Shown piece after piece: positions 62,284 through 64,000 of a DNA stretch of 64,000 bases. Made by a program: the position numbers and the translations under genes. The stretch comes from JAOUFP01 sp963801505. Its GTDB lineage: Bacteria; Nitrospirota; Thermodesulfovibrionia; Thermodesulfovibrionales; UBA6898. The stretch's first letter is position 1, and each line of letters starts with the position of its first letter. The stretch lies in the NCBI GenBank assembly GCA_963801505.1, contig CAWDEY010000009.1, positions 62,001-126,000 of the forward strand, read 5' to 3'. Below the pieces are notes generated by a model. It was not told the origin of the DNA, did not search any database, and saw only the letters and a list, made by a program, of their open reading frames with translations.

Positions 62284-63478
62284 CCCTTTCCCTGAGGGAC
62301 CTGTTGGCCTTTAATCTCAATGCATTGAGCTTGATAAATCCTTCAGCGTCTTTTTGGTTATATACGCTCTCGGCCTCAAAGGTCGCAAGTTTCGGATTAT
62401 ATAAGGACCTGGGGGCCTTTCTGCCGACAGTCAGGCAGTTTCCCTTATAGAGTTTCAGCCGCACTGTTCCGGTAACATCCTTCTGGATTTCATCTATCAT
62501 CTTTTGAAGGGCGATACGCTCAGGCGCAAACCAGTAGCCGTTGTATACAAGTTCAGCGTACTTCGGCATAAGCAAATCCTGCAGGTGTGTCACTTCCCTG
62601 TCAAGTGTGATCGATTGCACTGCCCTTCTGGCAATATGCAATATGGTGCCACCCGGGGTCTCATATACCCCCCTAGACTTGATGCCTACATACCTGTTCT
62701 CTACAATGTCCACCCTGCCTATGCCATGCCTGCCGCCTGTCTCGTTCAGTTTTTTAAGTAGCTTCGCCGGTGTCATCTTTTTGCCGTTGATGCTTACAGG
62801 GTCACCTTTTTCAAATGCTATCTCGACATATTCGGCCTTGTCAGGGGTCTTCTCAAGAGGCGCTATCATGGTATACATATCACTTGGAGGCTCAGCCCAC
62901 GGGTCTTCGAGTATCCCTCCTTCATAGCTTATATGGAGAAGGTTCCTGTCTGTGCTGTATGGCTTTGCCTTTGTTGCTGTCACAGGTATACCATGTTCAT
63001 GAGAATACTCAATTAAAGATTCTCGTGAATCAAAGGACCACTCCCTCCAGGGAGCTATTACTTTTATATCAGGTTTAAGCGCATAATAGGTCAGCTCAAA
63101 CCGAATCTGGTCATTCCCTTTTCCTGTGGACCCATGTGCCACAGCATCCGCCTTTTCCTTCAAGGCGATTTCAATCTGCTTTTTGGCTATCAGCGGTCTC
63201 GCTATGGACGTGCCCAGCAGGTAGAAGCTTTCATAGACAGCATTGCCGCGGAGCATGGGGAAGATATACTCCTTGACAAATTCTTCCCTGAGATCTTCAA
63301 CATATACCTTGGAAGCCCCTGTTTTTAAAGCCTTCTGTCGTACTTTTTTCAGGTCTTCACCCTGTCCAAGGTCAGCGCAGAAGGCTATTACCTCGGCCTT
63401 ATACGTCTCCTTCAGCCATTCTATAGCCACAGAGGTATCAAGCCCTCCTGAATATGCAAGGACTATTTTTTTGACCAT
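62276..63478 (-). CDS. argG: Argininosuccinate synthase
   Basis: 400 residues from ATG 63478, which follows GGAGGTAAT; the frame upstream to 63514 lacks a ribosome site. It joins citrulline and aspartate with ATP. KKIVLAYSGGLDTSVAIEWL is the N-type ATP site, AVAHGSTGKGNDQIRFEL the citrulline/aspartate region and GRKAPRSLYNPKLATFEAE near the C-terminus. Heads the argG-dprA-x-topA run. Confidence 0.96.
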   Translation of the reverse strand: MVKKIVLAYSGGLDTSVAIEWLKETYKAEVIAFCADLGQGEDLKKVRQKALKTGASKVYVEDLREEFVKEYIFPMLRGNAVYESFYLLGTSIARPLIAKKQIEIALKEKADAVAHGSTGKGNDQIRFELTYYALKPDIKVIAPWREWSFDSRESLIEYSHEHGIPVTATKAKPYSTDRNLLHISYEGGILEDPWAEPPSDMYTMIAPLEKTPDKAEYVEIAFEKGDPVSINGKKMTPAKLLKKLNETGGRHGIGRVDIVENRYVGIKSRGVYETPGGTILHIARRAVQSITLDREVTHLQDLLMPKYAELVYNGYWFAPERIALQKMIDEIQKDVTGTVRLKLYKGNCLTVGRKAPRSLYNPKLATFEAESVYNQKDAEGFIKLNALRLKANRSLRERDV

Positions 63479-64000
63479 ATTACCTCCAAAAAGATTTCGT
63501 AACGATAAGAACATGAACTGTTCTTCAATAAATTTATAACTACTCAGGTTGTTTAGACTGTAGACTGTTAGGCCTGCCGAAGACGAAGCAAGGCTTGCAG
63601 ACCTAAATACCTACAGACTATTCACCTGAATAGTTACATAAATTCAAAGCTTATTATATAAGCAGCTGTTAATTAAGGTTTAAAAATAGCACAAAACCAA
63701 ATTAAAAGCAAAATTTGCAATACAGCTAAAAACTCACAAATATCCCTGTCTTTAAAGGTCTTCGAAGCATTGCTGCCTATCCAGTTCAAGTTTCCGTAAC
63801 CCTCTCAGGTTGACTCTGAGAGTGGGATCTGTTAGTTCAGTAAGATAAGGGGAGGCGAGGCAGGCGTTACAGATCCTTCTCCGATTCACTAAAGCGACCT
63901 ACAGACTCTTCAATCAACGCTGCAATAAGTTATCAAATTTCTAAACAATTCAATTGATATTTAATCTCAATTTCAATTAGAATAACTCATGGAAAACAAG
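63479..64000. other. Gene-free right edge with palindromic repeat
   Basis: About 520 bp without a supported gene. It holds the argG promoter region, the R5 palindrome and a second imperfect palindrome (cctctcaggttgactctgag near 63800). A bare ATG at 63989 lacks a ribosome site, so I do not call a gene there. Confidence 0.55.
63537..63636. repeat. R5 long palindrome upstream of argG
   Basis: taactactcaggttgtttag ... ctattcacctgaatagtta: 100 bp in which both ends are near-inverses (TAACTAyTCAGGT) and the inner gactgtagactgttaggcct pairs with parts of gcagacctaaatacctacag. Confidence 0.7.

Noticed and set aside
63989..64000. ATG at the right edge as the start of a further gene
   Set aside because: Only four codons visible and no ribosome site upstream.

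Overview
The window looks like a chromosomal segment of an anaerobic Gram-negative bacterium. It carries Kdo-lipopolysaccharide genes, an oxygen-sensitive tungsten-type aldehyde:ferredoxin oxidoreductase, selenocysteine synthase, GTP-type PEP carboxykinase, the anaerobe-style hemA/hemC/ccsA cluster, a small diheme cytochrome and DUF4388/TPR membrane proteins. This mix, and the gene order kdsB-pyrG-kdsA-kdsD-kdsC, fits Nitrospirota (Thermodesulfovibrionia-like) or a deltaproteobacterial relative. That placement is inference; no rRNA or tRNA gene was found to settle it.

Layout. 0-8.7 kb: HIT protein, AOR with an unrecognised partner and a MoaD/ThiS-like carrier, a PAS-GGDEF cyclase, shikimate kinase, and an ACT protein with its UPF0210 partner. 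8.7-15.2 kb is an accessory island: a decayed HigBA-like toxin-antitoxin pair, a HicB-like protein, an intact RelE-like pair, a 568-residue protein of unknown family, a CHAT/caspase-like protease, a small membrane protein and an orphan HicB. 15.2-30 kb: pseudouridine synthase, exported 5'-nucleotidase, methyltransferase, a TPR protein, mnmG, trpS, a site-2 protease, an unusual kinase-like protein and pckG. 30.1-41.9 kb is a dense forward operon-like run: kdsB (frameshifted), pyrG, kdsA, kdsD, kdsC, pgsA, plsY, two membrane proteins, queC, a small gene and selA. 42-54 kb: uvrC, a sugar kinase, a c-di-GMP pair (HD-GYP, receiver-PilZ), a frameshifted DUF2157 gene with its GDYXXLXY partner, a phosphotransferase, HU and a SWIB protein with a histone-H1-like tail. 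54.6-63.5 kb is all reverse strand: ccsA-hemA-hemC, a MobB-like NTPase with a tiny overlapping gene, and argG-dprA-topA.

Between the genes lie several families of short repeats with inverted ends. R1 has paired hairpins and, in two copies, CATAAGTAATCG ends. R2 has CCTAAAAA ends and a CACAGAG core; two copies 35 kb apart are about 95% identical and inverted. R3 resembles 'gtcattcc...gtcaagcc...atgac'. R6 has GGACACGG ends. A different class (R4, low-complexity G-rich/A-rich repeats) sits in frame inside coding genes: twice in queC, once in kdsB and probably also in kdsC, hemC and the mobB-like gene. The strongest leads are these in-frame inserts, the fusion of an exported coiled-coil segment to KdsD, the CHAT-protease island and the two-module kinase-like protein.
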